A stretch of 64,000 bases of DNA from Heliopora coerulea. Its lineage: Eukaryota > Cnidaria > Anthozoa > Scleralcyonacea > Helioporidae. The first letter of the stretch is position 1; the number at the start of each line of letters is the position of its first letter. Under the pieces are notes generated by a model. The model saw only the letters and a program-made list of their open reading frames with translations, had not been told where the DNA came from and made no database searches. Positions 10,701 to 20,190 of this stretch are shown here, one piece after another. Made by a program: the position numbers and the translations under genes. Where the stretch lies: positions 1,297,501-1,361,500 of the forward strand of contig JASJOG010000041.1 in assembly GCA_030142905.1 (NCBI GenBank), given 5' to 3'.

Positions 10701-13700
10701 ACGACGTTCTGCAGTTTTTTAACATTGTTACTAAGTGACTCTTTCTCAGCATCCCCATCGCTCATCATCTTTTGCAAATTCTTTGCCTCATCCAAGCGTT
10801 TCTTCAAATCTAACCTTGATTCCTTCAACTGTTGCTGCAGCATATCTCTCTGGTGGACCAGGTTGGCTACATTGCTTTCTAGTTTATTCCTCTCGCCTTT
10901 AAACTTAACCTCGTTGTCCTCCCGTTCGCCTTTCATTCTTTCTGCGAGGGCTTCGAACACCACGACATTTTTCTGAGCCTGCGCAAGCTGTTGTTGTAGG
11001 TCAGTAACCTTGGCATCGGCTATGCGGAGAAGCTCTTCAACCCGCGATTTCTCTCCGTAAGCTTTAGATAGTTTAGCTTCAAGTTTGTTTACCTCTTCTT
11101 CGTACACCAACTGGTTTTTGCTCATCTTTTTTTCTTTCTCGCGATAGCTTGCCAGTGTTTCCTCCAGTTCTTCGATCTTCAACTGCAGCGTGGTAATTTC
11201 TTTTTTGAACTCCGCCATCTGCTGCGAACGTTTCTGAGCCTGCAACTCAACTTTCACGAGCTGTTTACGCGTTTCATTCAACTCCGTTTCGCGCTTTTGT
11301 ATCTCCACGTCTTTGTCAGTGTCATTTGATTTCGCCATGAGTTCACGTGATTTGCTATCCAGATCAAATTGCAGGATCGTCTTCTCCTCCTGTAAGTTCC
11401 CAAGTCGGTCAGCCTTCTTTTTCAAGTCTTTTGCCAGTTGTTCATTCTTTCTTCGCAAGTCTTCTATCGTTCTGGTGGCGCTCTTCACTTCTTCTTTGTA
11501 CTTTACAGCATTTCTCAACTCGTCCCTCAATTCGACTTCTTTTTTCGTACCATCTCGTTTCTCACTCTCCAGTAGCTCCACTTGTTTCCTAAGCGATTCA
11601 GCTTCTTTTTCTTTCAACCTAGCTTCCTGGTTCTGTCGTTCTAAGTCTGCAGCATTTCGCGATAATCTTTTCCTCAGCTCTGCAGCTTCTTCTCCGAGCA
11701 TTTTTTGCTCTTCCTGTAGTGAGCTGCACTTCGCCTTGTACCCGGTTAATTCTTGTTTAAGCTTCTCGTTCTCCTCTTCACACCGCTGTTGAACATTCTT
11801 GGCTCTAATATGCAAAGTCTCGGACTCCGAAAGTTTCTTTTCGAGCGAAATAAGTCCACTTTCAACCTTCACTTTCTCTCTGTCATTCGCGTGAAGTTCA
11901 GCCAACAACGTGTTATACTCTCGCATGAGTTTTTCATACTCTTCTTTCTGAGTCAGCTGACTACTTCTTGATTCCTCGATCACTTTGTCCTTCCGTGCCA
12001 ACTCCGATTTCACCAACTGAACCTCTCTTTGTGAGTCAGCATGTTGATTGTTTAACCTATCAATGATATCCTTGGAGTCCCCTAACTGTCCGCTGACTTC
12101 ACTGAGTTGTCTCTTAAGTTCCAAGTTATCCCGGGATGTTCTCTTGAGTTGCGCTTCCACCCTGATGAATTTAGCTTGGGCTTCTTTAACGTGTAGTTGC
12201 GACTCCTCTCGCTCGCTGTCAAGCCGTTCCTTTGATATCTCCATGGAAGTTAGCTTTTTGTGAAGTTGGATGACTTCGTGCTTTGTCTCCTTCTTATCTT
12301 TCTTCAGCGCATCGTAAGCAGTCTTCATATGAGTCAGCTTCACGCTTGCAGCGACCATCTCCTGGTCAACTTTTGTCTTCTGTTCTTTTAGACTTTGGTA
12401 AGCAGCATTGACCTGAGAAGGAACCATATTCCACAGTTTGAGGGGAAATTATGTAAATTATGCTGAGGATAGGGAACAACCAACAAGGCATTTACTTTAA
12501 AAATGGACTATTTGAGGAGGCTTCTTATGGTTTTTAATTCTGCGCCAACAGAGCATTTACTTTAAAAATGGACTATTTGAGGAGGCTTCTTATAGTTTTT
12601 AGTTCTGCGCCACGATCACGTTTTCGTTGGTCAGTTAAGTTGTTTTTCTTCAAGCTTTCGCTGTTTTAACTAAGTTTTAAAAACTCAATAATTAATGAGG
12701 AAATAATAAAGGAACATCGTAACCATGTCGTGCCTATAAAAGCCATAAAAACACCCTTACTTTCCTCCTCAAATTTTTGCGGCTTAGAAGACGTTCATTT
12801 TCAAACTTTTCGCTAAACACACAACTATCGCTTCGTATTTTAAATCCGATAAAGCACTCCTAGTCTTCTTTTAAATATCACTTAAACAGTAACTTGCTAA
12901 AGCATTTTCTGGTATATTTCTCCAGAAAATCATTCGCAATTTTTTTTTCCACGTGAATCAATTCGATTAAAATCTCTGTACTTTTGAATTTTGTAGAGAA
13001 ACTGCAGTGTGGAATTTTTTAATAAAACTTTTGGAACTGATACCAAAAAAATACTCCAACAGTAACTGTACACGTATATATAACTAAAAAAGGTGTCACC
13101 GGCCTGAATTGGGAATTAGAGAGACTCGCGCTTATAACTAACCAGAAGCTGTTATCACGTTGCCATGGCAACACCAAGTTCATCTAAAACGCTATAAAAG
13201 TATCATGAGGTATTTAAACATTTTAAAATAAAATTTCATTATTAATCTCGATAAACCTTTATGGAGTATCTTTTTCAATTGAATTTTCAACAGAACAAAA
13301 CAATAGGAAGCACATTAATAGGACCGTTGAGTCAAGTACTTCTAAAGATTTAGGACGTTAAACCCATCAACCGAAGGTTTATCCTTTTCCTCCTCTTAAT
13401 CATAGAATAAATAATCAACTTAAAGTCCAACTCAGTGTCGGCACCTTTGATATTTGTGTCTCCATATCTTCGGACGCCACCTTCCTGGATAGAGTCCTCA
13501 AAACTTGTTCATGTTGCAGCTTATAGTCATCATGATGACTACAAGATAGTCGAAACGTTGAAAATAAAAATGATTTCAATCTTCGGAGTCACCATTGTTG
13601 TGTATTTAATCAAAATACTCAGTGGTTATCAAAATTTTTGGGCTTCTGGTTGATTGAATATTCTGTCTTAATTTACCGTAAACAGTGTATACAAACGGAT

Positions 13701-16314
13701 GATCATTCGACGTTTGTCGAGCTCAGAAAATTTGTGCTGCAAGATGGCTATCAAGTCCGCAAACATGTGATAACCGGTGCGACGGTCTAACCATTGAGTT
13801 ACCCCAATTCAGATAGCGAGCCGAGGTGCAAGTTTGACAAATGTGCTGCCTATGCGAATGCCAAGATGTGTTAATTATGTTTGATGATATAAACGTTACA
13901 CGAGTGGTTGCAGGGTTGCATTCCCGTCTGGGTCTTGGAAATTGTTTTTCTGACGTATGAGCTTGACGAACGTGCAATGGTCATCCGTGATGTCACCAAG
14001 CTCCAACGTGCATAACATTAATCTCAGCGTATACTAACCTTGGTAACCTCAACTTGAGCAACTTTGGAAGTTTCTTCCAGTTCTGCTTGCTTCAACGCAC
14101 GCGACCTTTCTGTGCTCTCAAGATGGCGAACTTTCTCTTGCATGCTACTCAATTCCTGTTCCAAACGTGTCTTCTTCTCCCTCAGCACCTCCTGAGATAT
14201 TTCCAGTTCCTTGATCCGCTCGTTAGCGCCATCGAGTTCTCTCTTCAACGCCAACTGTTCCGTCGGCTCGACCTTGGTCACGACAACCTTCTTTGATTCC
14301 TCGCGGACTTGTTGGAGCTGGGACTCTACGGCAACTATTTTGGTTCGCATTTGGGAGACAATCGCTTCTTTTGACTCGCGTTCCTTTTCAAGTTTCTCAC
14401 AAAGCATCTGGTGTTCTTTTACTTGTGTTTCCAACCGTGAAATGATCACATCCTTTTCTTTCGTGTTGCTTAATTCGGACTGTCTGAGTTGCGCTTTTAA
14501 GAAATCTTTTTGCCTTCGCTCGTTTAGTAGCTCTGCCTCGAGTTTCGATACCTAAAGTAAAAATACAATAAAGATGAAAGGCGATAAAAGTGTGACGAAC
14601 TCTCACTGTCAGATAAATATCAGTGTAAATGCTGTTGCGCTTCTGAACACTTTTTGAAACTTAAAAACATAGGCACTCAAATTTTTATTTTTCTAAGCCT
14701 CTGAATTTAATCGAATCTGCAACATTCTGATCGTAGGTTTGATGTTCTAAAGACTAACATCTGACTTTCTAAGCTAAATTCTCGATGTGTTCATTGAGTT
14801 TCTGAGCTACAGATGGAGTAATACTTCAGAATCTTTTTTTTTTTCAATGAAAATAAACGGGCCGTTAATGCTTCAGGCAAGAAACTCGATGTGAACAGGA
14901 AACCTGCTTTTTAGCACCAGAAGCCTGACAGATATCGCTTCTGTGAGCGTAGGTTCCGCGTTTTAAATTTATGAGTACAAGAGGCGACGTAACTAAGAAA
15001 GAATAAAGTATCTAGAAGATAACAAAGGAATAATCTATCAGCCAATAAGATGTAATGAAAAGGGCGCCAAAAGACGCAGAGGAATGCAATTTTTTTTTCA
15101 GCGGCTTGAGCCTCCGTTTGTCAAAGCCATATGGCCTTTGTTTATGAGAGGATGAAGTTTTAAGCCATTTGACTAAGGTTTTAGCAGGCATGTCCAAAAA
15201 TTCATTATATTCAAGCAAAAAAGGTGTGAAGCGAAACCTGCATGTCGCACTTACCTTGCTCTTGGCCGAAATCAACTTCATGTTGTCCACGTGTTTTTCT
15301 TTCACATGACGATCGCACTCTTCCCTCACTTTCAGCAGCTCTTGCCTCAATCCTTCGACTTCACTTTCCAATGATTCCTTGATCGATTTGAGCCTTTTGA
15401 TGAGACTGTCCTTTGCTTCAACATCCTTTCATGTATGACTCGTGCATGCGTTGGTGCTGCGACAATGTCTTATGTAGATTCTTAAACTCTTGAATGAGGT
15501 TCTCTTTTTCGGCGTTGATATGATATTTCTCCGTGATCACGGCTTCCTTCACTCGTTTCTCGATGTTCTCCATACGTTTATTCATATCTCGAATGAACTT
15601 CTCGTCCTTGAGATTACTGCTGTGTGTTTCCATCACATCACCCTTTCCATTAGTAGCGAAAGAACTTGACCCTCCCTCGTACTCCGTAGCCTTCAGAAGA
15701 GACTCATATTCCGAGGTTAACTGCATAAGTTCCTCAAGACTTTCTTTTTTAGCGTGAGAACCCCTTTTTTTGGTAGCCGTTCTGCTTCCACCCGACTCCT
15801 TTCCGATATCCTTCAAAGACTTCTCGGCCAATTTCAATTGGGATTTCAGCCAATCATTTTCAACAGCAAGAGAAGATAAGTCGCTTTGTACGGCGTTTAA
15901 CTTCTCAGCCGCGGCCGCCTTCTCTTTCTGGTATTGATCTAATTTTTCAGCCATGTTGTCAATCTCGCGACGTAGTTTTCCCACCAAGAAATCCTTCGTT
16001 TCTGCAGTGGTTTTCATTTCGGTGTACTGACGTTGCGTTGCGTCCATCGACTGTTGTGAGGCGTTAAGCTCTTCTCGAAAGCGACTTAGCTCGATTTCGT
16101 TGTCACGGAGTTTATTCTCAAGTTCGAGCACTTTCTTCCGGTTTTCAAACATTTCCACGCTGGACGTACTCCCTTGAACGTCTCCGTTGGCTCTTAACTC
16201 TTCACGTAATTGTCTGATGAACAATTCCTGACCTTCTACGGTCGCTTTAAGTTCCAGGTTTTCAAGATCTGAAAGACCTGACCCTGTGTTCTGCTTCCTC
16301 AAATTCTCCTCCAT
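1..16314 (-). CDS. giant coiled-coil protein gene (4 exons, C-terminus off the window)
   Basis: Coding exons on the minus strand are 16314-15255, 14551-14039, 12412-5864 and 4700-1. Every junction has a GT donor and an AG acceptor, and every intron is phase 0. This gives about 353 + 171 + 2183 + at least 1566 codons. Nearly all the sequence is uninterrupted charged heptad repeat (E, K, L, Q, S, R), with no transmembrane segment, signal peptide or enzymatic motif. The start is the ATG at 16314, the first in the longest frame, preceded by stops. Such length and composition fit giant structural coiled coils such as golgins, rootletin or centrosomal scaffolds, but I recognise no diagnostic domain and do not name it. 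One apparent 1-base frameshift lies in exon 1 near 15427. That the four exons form one gene is inferred from matching strand, phase and composition. Confidence 0.75.
4701..5863 (-). other. intron 3 of giant coiled-coil gene
   Basis: This 1.16 kb intron separates exons 3 and 4. It holds a short TIR element (4791-4889) and a GCAC/CAGC-rich imperfect repeat patch (about 5155-5290). I see no coding exon. The small ORFs here have no recognisable product. Confidence 0.6.
4791..4889. mobile_element. short MITE-like element with TTAACTCTTT termini
   Basis: The left end reads TTAACTCTTTTATGCAGG and the right end is its imperfect inverse, CTTGCCGTGAAAGAGTTA. The centre carries the palindrome GACGAC-TAAA-GTCGTC at 4821-4836. 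Similar core phrases (a gap-tolerant GGCTAACG...GATG...GAGGAGA pattern) recur near 41085-41270 and 40645-40700. This suggests a dispersed non-autonomous family. The superfamily is not assigned. Confidence 0.45.
5864..12412 (-). CDS. exon 3 of giant coiled-coil gene (6.5 kb single exon)
   Basis: The open reading frame covers 6549 bases (2183 codons) with no stop. The acceptor is TTCTCAG|GTCAAT at 12412 and the donor GAG|GTAAGG after 5864. The product is coiled coil throughout. An in-frame ATG at 12427 lies just upstream of the acceptor, inside the intron. A transcript starting in this intron could therefore begin MVPSQVNAAYQ, but the splice reading is preferred because phase and AG context fit exon 2. 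An exon this long is unusual for an animal gene and may reflect tandem growth of coil. Confidence 0.8.
12488..12612. repeat. 65-bp tandem duplication, two copies
   Basis: The segment starting GCATTTACTTTAAAAATGG at 12488 is repeated at 12553 with only a few substitutions. Both copies include GAGGAGGCTTCTTAT and TTCTGCGCCA. It lies in intron 2 of the giant gene, just upstream of exon 3. Confidence 0.85.
13159..13172. promoter_or_regulatory. perfect palindromic RFX X-box in intron 2 of the giant gene
   Basis: The sequence GTTGCCATGGCAAC matches the RFX X-box pattern (two GTTGCC half-sites in inverted orientation, spacer AT). In animals X-boxes typically sit in promoters of ciliary genes. This one lies about 750 bases upstream of exon 3. 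It could serve an internal promoter, but function is inferred from motif alone. Confidence 0.45.
13701..13990. repeat. tRNA-like foldback repeat (family F1), diverged copy
   Basis: The ends are inverted versions of GAACGTTCGTCAAGCT with a CAGAAA...TTTTTCTG sub-end. The right half includes a decayed B-box-like GGTTGCAGGGTTGCATTCCCG followed by GTCTGGGTCTTGGAAATTG. The centre matches the centre of the copy at 41289-41575 (TGCAAGTTTGACAAATGTGC). It is intronic and non-coding. Confidence 0.6.
14039..14551 (-). CDS. exon 2 of giant coiled-coil gene
   Basis: This exon is 513 bases or 171 codons, phase 0 at both ends. The acceptor is TTTAG|GTATCG and the donor CCAAG|GTTAGT. It encodes continuous heptad coil, starting VSKLEAELL and ending VAQVEVTK. 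The two flanking introns are about 0.7 kb and 1.6 kb. The downstream intron carries a tRNA-like foldback repeat and an X-box palindrome. Confidence 0.75.
15255..16314 (-). CDS. exon 1 of giant coiled-coil gene, with an apparent +1 frameshift
   Basis: The ATG is at 16314 and the donor (AAG|GTAAGT) falls after 15255. The N-terminal 180 residues are heptad coil. A short Ser/Gly/Lys-rich break (around residues 190-205, SGGSRTATKKRGSHAKK) follows, and coil then resumes. The frame hits TGA at 15418, yet a coil-like frame offset by one base continues to the donor. Removing one T from the TTT run at 15427-15429 makes the exon 1059 bases and in phase with exon 2. This is either an assembly error in a homopolymer or a real disabling indel. 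Confidence 0.7.
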
Positions 16315-17356
16315 TATATCTTAGGGCTTCCTCGAATAATCCTTCTCCAGTCACTCTTGATGAAAAAACAAAGGAGACGAAGCGAACAGACCGGAATCCT
16401 CAACCCAAGCACAAGAACTTTCAAAATGATTAACAGTAGCTCTACAAGTAGCGAAAGAAGATTCCGATGATCTATTCTGCTTGCTCCCTCTCCAAGTGCA
16501 GAGCTACTCTAGGCAGTCAAGACAAGCTACAGAGAGCAATACTGAGTAACGTCTGGACATTGCTATGTTAATTCCAAACTGCTTCAAAAGCTGGAAGAAA
16601 CCGACAGCGTCTCTGGTTTCGCGTGCTGCAAAGTTATTTCCTTGTTGTCATTCCTCATCGTATGAGAATCCACGATGCATGATCAACAAGGAATGGCATG
16701 CCATAAATGGAAGACAAGGCGGAGAACAACCTGTTGAAAAAGCTGCATAAAATAAACAGTAAGTGTGAGTTGAGCTTGGTGGCGCACGCCACCTGCAACC
16801 CAGTCACCTCAGATCAAGCAAATGGAGGCCGCACGCAAAAAGCAGAGGATGGCGTTTTGATTACTTCGACCATACGTAACACAAACATTTAAAAATCAGG
16901 CGAACTATAAAACTAATATTTTTTCAATTCAAGGCAGGCTGAGTATACACCTTATGAAGGGCTTCCGAAATATTGCTCGTCAATTCCGATTTCCCAACTT
17001 CAATTTTCTTAAACATGCAATGAAGTGTAATTACCAATGTTAATCTTGCTGAACTTAGTTTAGCTCAGGTTCCCATAGAAACATCATTTTTGTTCACTGA
17101 AACCCAGTTCAAAAACCTTTAGCTTTGGTGGGGGTTTTTTGTCATTTTTACAGCAGGCTGTACGGTACTTTTGCATCTGTTCTCGAATTACTTTTCCACG
17201 AATGGTAATTAACAGTAATAAACCAACGTCGTAGCCGAGATATATTATGTCAAGAAATTATTTATAAACTTTTATACTTTATAAGCGTTGTACGAGAAGA
17301 AACGAAACGTTGGTTGATATATACATACACACATACATAAATACATACATAAATAA

Positions 17357-17359
<3 letters not shown>
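16315..17359. other. upstream flank of giant gene, no gene seen
   Basis: These roughly 1 kb upstream of the ATG at 16314 presumably hold the promoter and 5' UTR. I see no TATA box at a convincing position, no X-box and no conserved ORF. Short ORFs at 16565-16892 have no recognisable product. Confidence 0.5.

Positions 17360-17395
<36 letters not shown>
17360..17395. repeat. (TA)n microsatellite beside a hammerhead ribozyme
   Basis: About 36 bases of alternating TA directly adjoin the 3' side (minus strand) of the ribozyme at 17396-17441. This is typical of an insertion point or tail in Penelope-like elements. Confidence 0.9.
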
Positions 17396-17396
<1 letters not shown>

Positions 17397-17441
17397 CTAC
17401 AGACGGAACCGTTTCGGCCTACTGGGCCTCATCAGTGTAGT
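17396..17441 (-). ncRNA. hammerhead ribozyme, Penelope-like element type
   Basis: Read on the minus strand. Stem I 5' strand ACTACA is 17441-17436 and core CTGATGA is 17435-17429. Stem II is GGCC (17428-17425), loop CAGTA, GGCC (17419-17416). Core GAAA is 17415-17412. Stem III is CGG/CCG closed by a TT loop, with the A15.1-T16.1 pair formed by 17412 and 17403. C17 is 17402, and stem I 3' strand TGTAGT is 17401-17396. Every invariant core base is present, and predicted self-cleavage falls between 17402 and 17401. The tiny stem III is characteristic of hammerheads in Penelope-like retroelements and retrozymes. Activity is untested. Confidence 0.85.
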
Positions 17442-17600
17442 GCTGACGAGCAGGATGGAGAAGCCTACATTATGTAGGCAATTCAAATGTTCCACACTTG
17501 TGGTACATCTAAGCCATGCCAGAGCGCTCTAACTAGAGACTAGTGAGCGTGCACAAATTCGCTAACGGCATGACTCATCCTGTAGAGTGCTCAATATGAA
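17396..17600 (-). mobile_element. terminal fragment of a Penelope-like element or retrozyme
   Basis: About 200 bases around the ribozyme lie between (TA)n and (TGTA)n runs and have no coding capacity. The phrase GAGTGCTC at 17586-17593 recurs next to the other ribozyme-like ends (17747 and 44770). These are therefore probably terminal repeats of related elements. A non-coding retrozyme is an alternative. Confidence 0.5.
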
Positions 17601-17601
17601 C

Positions 17602-17602
17602 C

Positions 17603-17661
<59 letters not shown>

Positions 17662-17663
17662 TG

Positions 17664-17693
<30 letters not shown>
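17602..17693. repeat. (CATA)/(TA)/(TGTA) compound microsatellite
   Basis: A CATA run passes into TA and then into about 15 copies of ATGT. It links the two Penelope-like pieces. Confidence 0.9.
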
Positions 17694-17695
<2 letters not shown>

Positions 17696-17774
17696 GCAAA
17701 AGCAACGGTGTATCATACAAGAAACACAGTTGACGATTGGTTTGAGAGTGCTCGATACCATGTAGGTAGAGCGA

Positions 17775-17930
17775 AATAACTTTAATAAAGTTAGAAGAGC
17801 GTTTGCTACTCAGAGTTTCACAAGTCTACAACACGATCATCAGGCAACGATCATCAGTTGCCTGATGATCGTGTTGTAGACACGTGAAACTCTGAACAGC
17901 AAAGGCTCTTCTAACTTTATTAAAATTATA
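17775..17930. mobile_element. head-to-head pair of hammerhead-like Penelope termini
   Basis: Two arms form an inverted repeat around about 17850. The plus arm reads GTTGC, CTGATGA (17862-17868), T, stem II CGTGT-TGTAG-ACACG, T, GAAAC (17886-17890), then CTCTGAACAGC. The minus arm (17845-17776) has the same order, keeps the stem III signal ACT-CTG-AGT and A17, but has a damaged stem II (ACTTG). Each arm has lost a different part, so both look like decayed hammerheads. Both read outwards from the centre, as in the pair at 44781-45261. Confidence 0.65.
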
Positions 17931-17945
17931 TATGTATGTATATAT

Positions 17946-18209
17946 ACCATTACATCGCTTAGGAAAAGGTTTAATAATCACAAAAGTAGTCTGGTTAGAT
18001 ATGGGAAGGGGCAAAGGGGCATATCAAGTGAGCATTTGTATGCACATTTTTATGAAGAGGGGCATGAAGGTATTGAACATATGACTGTAAAGATAATTAA
18101 TAAAACGAATATTAATGAACCAAAGATTAGAGAGAGATTTTGGGCATACAAATTGAACTCGTTTGTCCCAAATGGTTTGAACATTAGAGATTTTTTGTTA
18201 TATATTTGA
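17946..18209 (+). pseudogene. Penelope-like element fragment, C-terminal GIY-YIG endonuclease end
   Basis: An open frame of 87 residues ends at TGA 18207-18209. It contains RKRFNNHKSSLVRYGKGQRG and then EHLYAHFYEEGHEGIEH, RERFWAYKLNSF and VPNGLN. These parallel residues in the longer fragment at 45518-46486 (RFNNHKSSLRRYERGQRG, EHLYAHFF, REGFWFEKL, PLGFN). This is the C-terminal half of a GIY-YIG nuclease with its conserved Arg and Glu regions; the GIY and YIG strands are missing. It begins inside a TA/TGTA run, so the copy is 5'-truncated. It does not encode a working protein. Confidence 0.8.
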
Positions 18210-18275
18210 ATTTTGAATAGTTTTTTATGTATAAATACAGGACTTGCATCGCTAGTAAAATGTATTCTTGATAAA

Positions 18276-18310
18276 GGGGGTTGCCCCGAAACGTTGAATA
18301 AAGTTTTTTA
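18276..18310 (+). repeat. 3' end motif of the Penelope-like fragment
   Basis: The hairpin GGGG-TTG-CCCC is followed directly by GAAACGTTGAATAAAG, then a (TA)n run at 18331-18353. The same hairpin-GAAACGT arrangement follows the second Penelope-like ORF at 45427-45444 (minus), which supports reading it as the element's 3' end. Confidence 0.6.
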
Positions 18311-18360
18311 AAAAGTTTATCTTGATGATTTTATATATATATATATATATATAAATATAT

Positions 18361-19539
18361 ACATAAATATGTTCAATCTGCAGACGTAGGTTTCGCTGTA
18401 CCACAATATATGTACCACAATATATTATTTTGTTGTTAATTTTATAAATTTTGGCAAACATAAACATGCTGTTGCAAAAAGCATGTCCAGGTAAATCTGT
18501 TACTGTGAATACTTCAATCAACATTAATACATTAAAGTGCCTAATGAATGTACCGAAAAACACATAACAATCATCACTGACTGTTGAAGTGAGAATAAAA
18601 CGAAGATACAAAGCTCTTAACATGTTCTTGTAGTGACATTTTTGTGCCATAATTTTTTCAGATTGATATAGGAATACATACATAAGTCTGTGTTGAGGGG
18701 CATAACGCTCAAACACCATTTTGTGAACTTGATGAGAACAACTTTATTCTTGCATTTTGGAACGACTGACGTTTTCCATGCAAAATTAAGTGATTCAGTA
18801 GTTTGCGAAATTCGGGCATGAAGTTGATTTTTTTCGGGCGAAAGACATCTTGCCTCCCTGGATAAACTTCGCTCGAACGCCTATGCCAATTACCATGCAA
18901 GTTCTCGAAATGTCGTCACATATTCTCTTCACAAAACCATTGTTGATAGATAAGGGAAACAGGAAGGAAAATCAAAACTGAGTCGTATCTATATATCTGA
19001 TTGATTTTCTTGTCAAGTTTTTAGTAGCTCATAAAACATTAACTGACAAACCTCAAGAATTCTCAAAAACAAAGCCAATTACCTGGAAAATTTTGTCGTA
19101 GAAATTTATCCCTGAAATATAAATAGATACCAAGGGGATGAAAAGAAATAAGAACTGTCCAGCACGACAACAGTAATAAGTATAAAGATATTTGGAAAAC
19201 TATAAACGGATTGCCAATGCCGATCCTAAACAGCATTATCATACCGCACGGATAAAAACTCGCAACTTGTTTACGGTTGTCAAGAGGAGTGAACGATGTA
19301 TTACTGCACGAGGCGAGCAATTATTCGCAGCACCCTATGTAAAATGAACAGGTTGCCGACAGTGTAGTTCTCCCGTTCAGCCATCTACATATAATAATTT
19401 CTACACACGCAAAAACCTCACAAGTTCTTAGAACATTGAAATCATGCATTAATCTCATTGGACATTGTTATTAACATATCGTGGTTGCCGCACGGGTAGT
19501 ACATTGGTCGAACTTGCACTTGAGCTCGTCATCTTGAGT
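18361..19539. other. no gene seen
   Basis: This is AT-rich DNA with short ORFs on both strands that lack recognisable domains. No clear repeat structure is visible beyond A/T runs. Confidence 0.5.
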
Positions 19540-19652
19540 CTTGGTAGCTCAACGATTATAGCGTCTCACCGGTCATGCGAAGGTTTAGGTTTGATCTCCG
19601 TCTGGGCTATAGAAATCGTTTTTCTGAGATATGAAATGGACAAACGTTCAAC
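19540..19652 (+). repeat. tRNA-derived SINE-like copy (family F1 half)
   Basis: The A-box-like TGGTAGCTCAACGATTATAG at 19542 is followed by CTCACCGGTCATGCGAAGG and the B-box-like GGTTTGATCTCC. The family tail AGAAATCGTTTTTCTGAG then leads to ACAAACGTTCA. It matches the right arms of the foldbacks at 38421 and 39599. No left arm is obvious here. Confidence 0.65.
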
Positions 19653-20190
19653 TGATTATGAACGGTGTTGGATAAACAGTGTTGTGACAACATTGTTTAT
19701 CACGGAGGAAGAACTCTGATGAACCAATAATATAGTTCACCGTGGTTTAGACTGTACTATAGAAAACTGATGAAGTGACAACAGTTGTTCGTGGTTGTAG
19801 GTAGAGCGAAGAATGGATGGGTTGAACGGCATGTTCAATATTGTTAACATGGTTGTTCAACCTTGTTAACAAGTTGCCACAGTATGCAGTGATGGCTGGA
19901 CACTACAGTAACAATATACTCACTGTTGAACAACATTGTAGACAGCATTGTTCATGCATGGGTATAGCACAACACTGTTCACACCTGTTAACAACCGTGG
20001 ACAATTAGTCGAACATTTTTATGGGTGTACAGTAAGGACAAACAAACATCCAAGTATACAATAGTGAACATGTTTGTTCTATCATTTGTCTTCTCTTATT
20101 CCCACAAAGATGAACAAATGTTGTTGTTTCACCTGAGCTGAACAGTATTGTCGAAACGTCGATGAACAATGTTAGTTGTTCGGGCATGAT
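19653..20190. repeat. cryptic GTTGTTC/GAACAAC-rich region
   Basis: Motifs such as TTGTTAACA, TGTTCAAC, GAACAAC and ACATTGTT recur every 20-60 bases on both strands, without a fixed period. The region is non-coding. Confidence 0.5.

Noticed and set aside
10398..10976. 192-aa Ser/Phe/Leu-rich plus ORF, and many similar ones across 1-16 kb
   Set aside because: They are antisense shadows of coiled-coil codons (GAA, GAG, AAG read as TTC, CTC, CTT).
13537..13556. A full hammerhead ribozyme at this GAAAC hairpin
   Set aside because: The first core reads ATGATGA rather than CTGATGA, and no stem I or stem III could be drawn.
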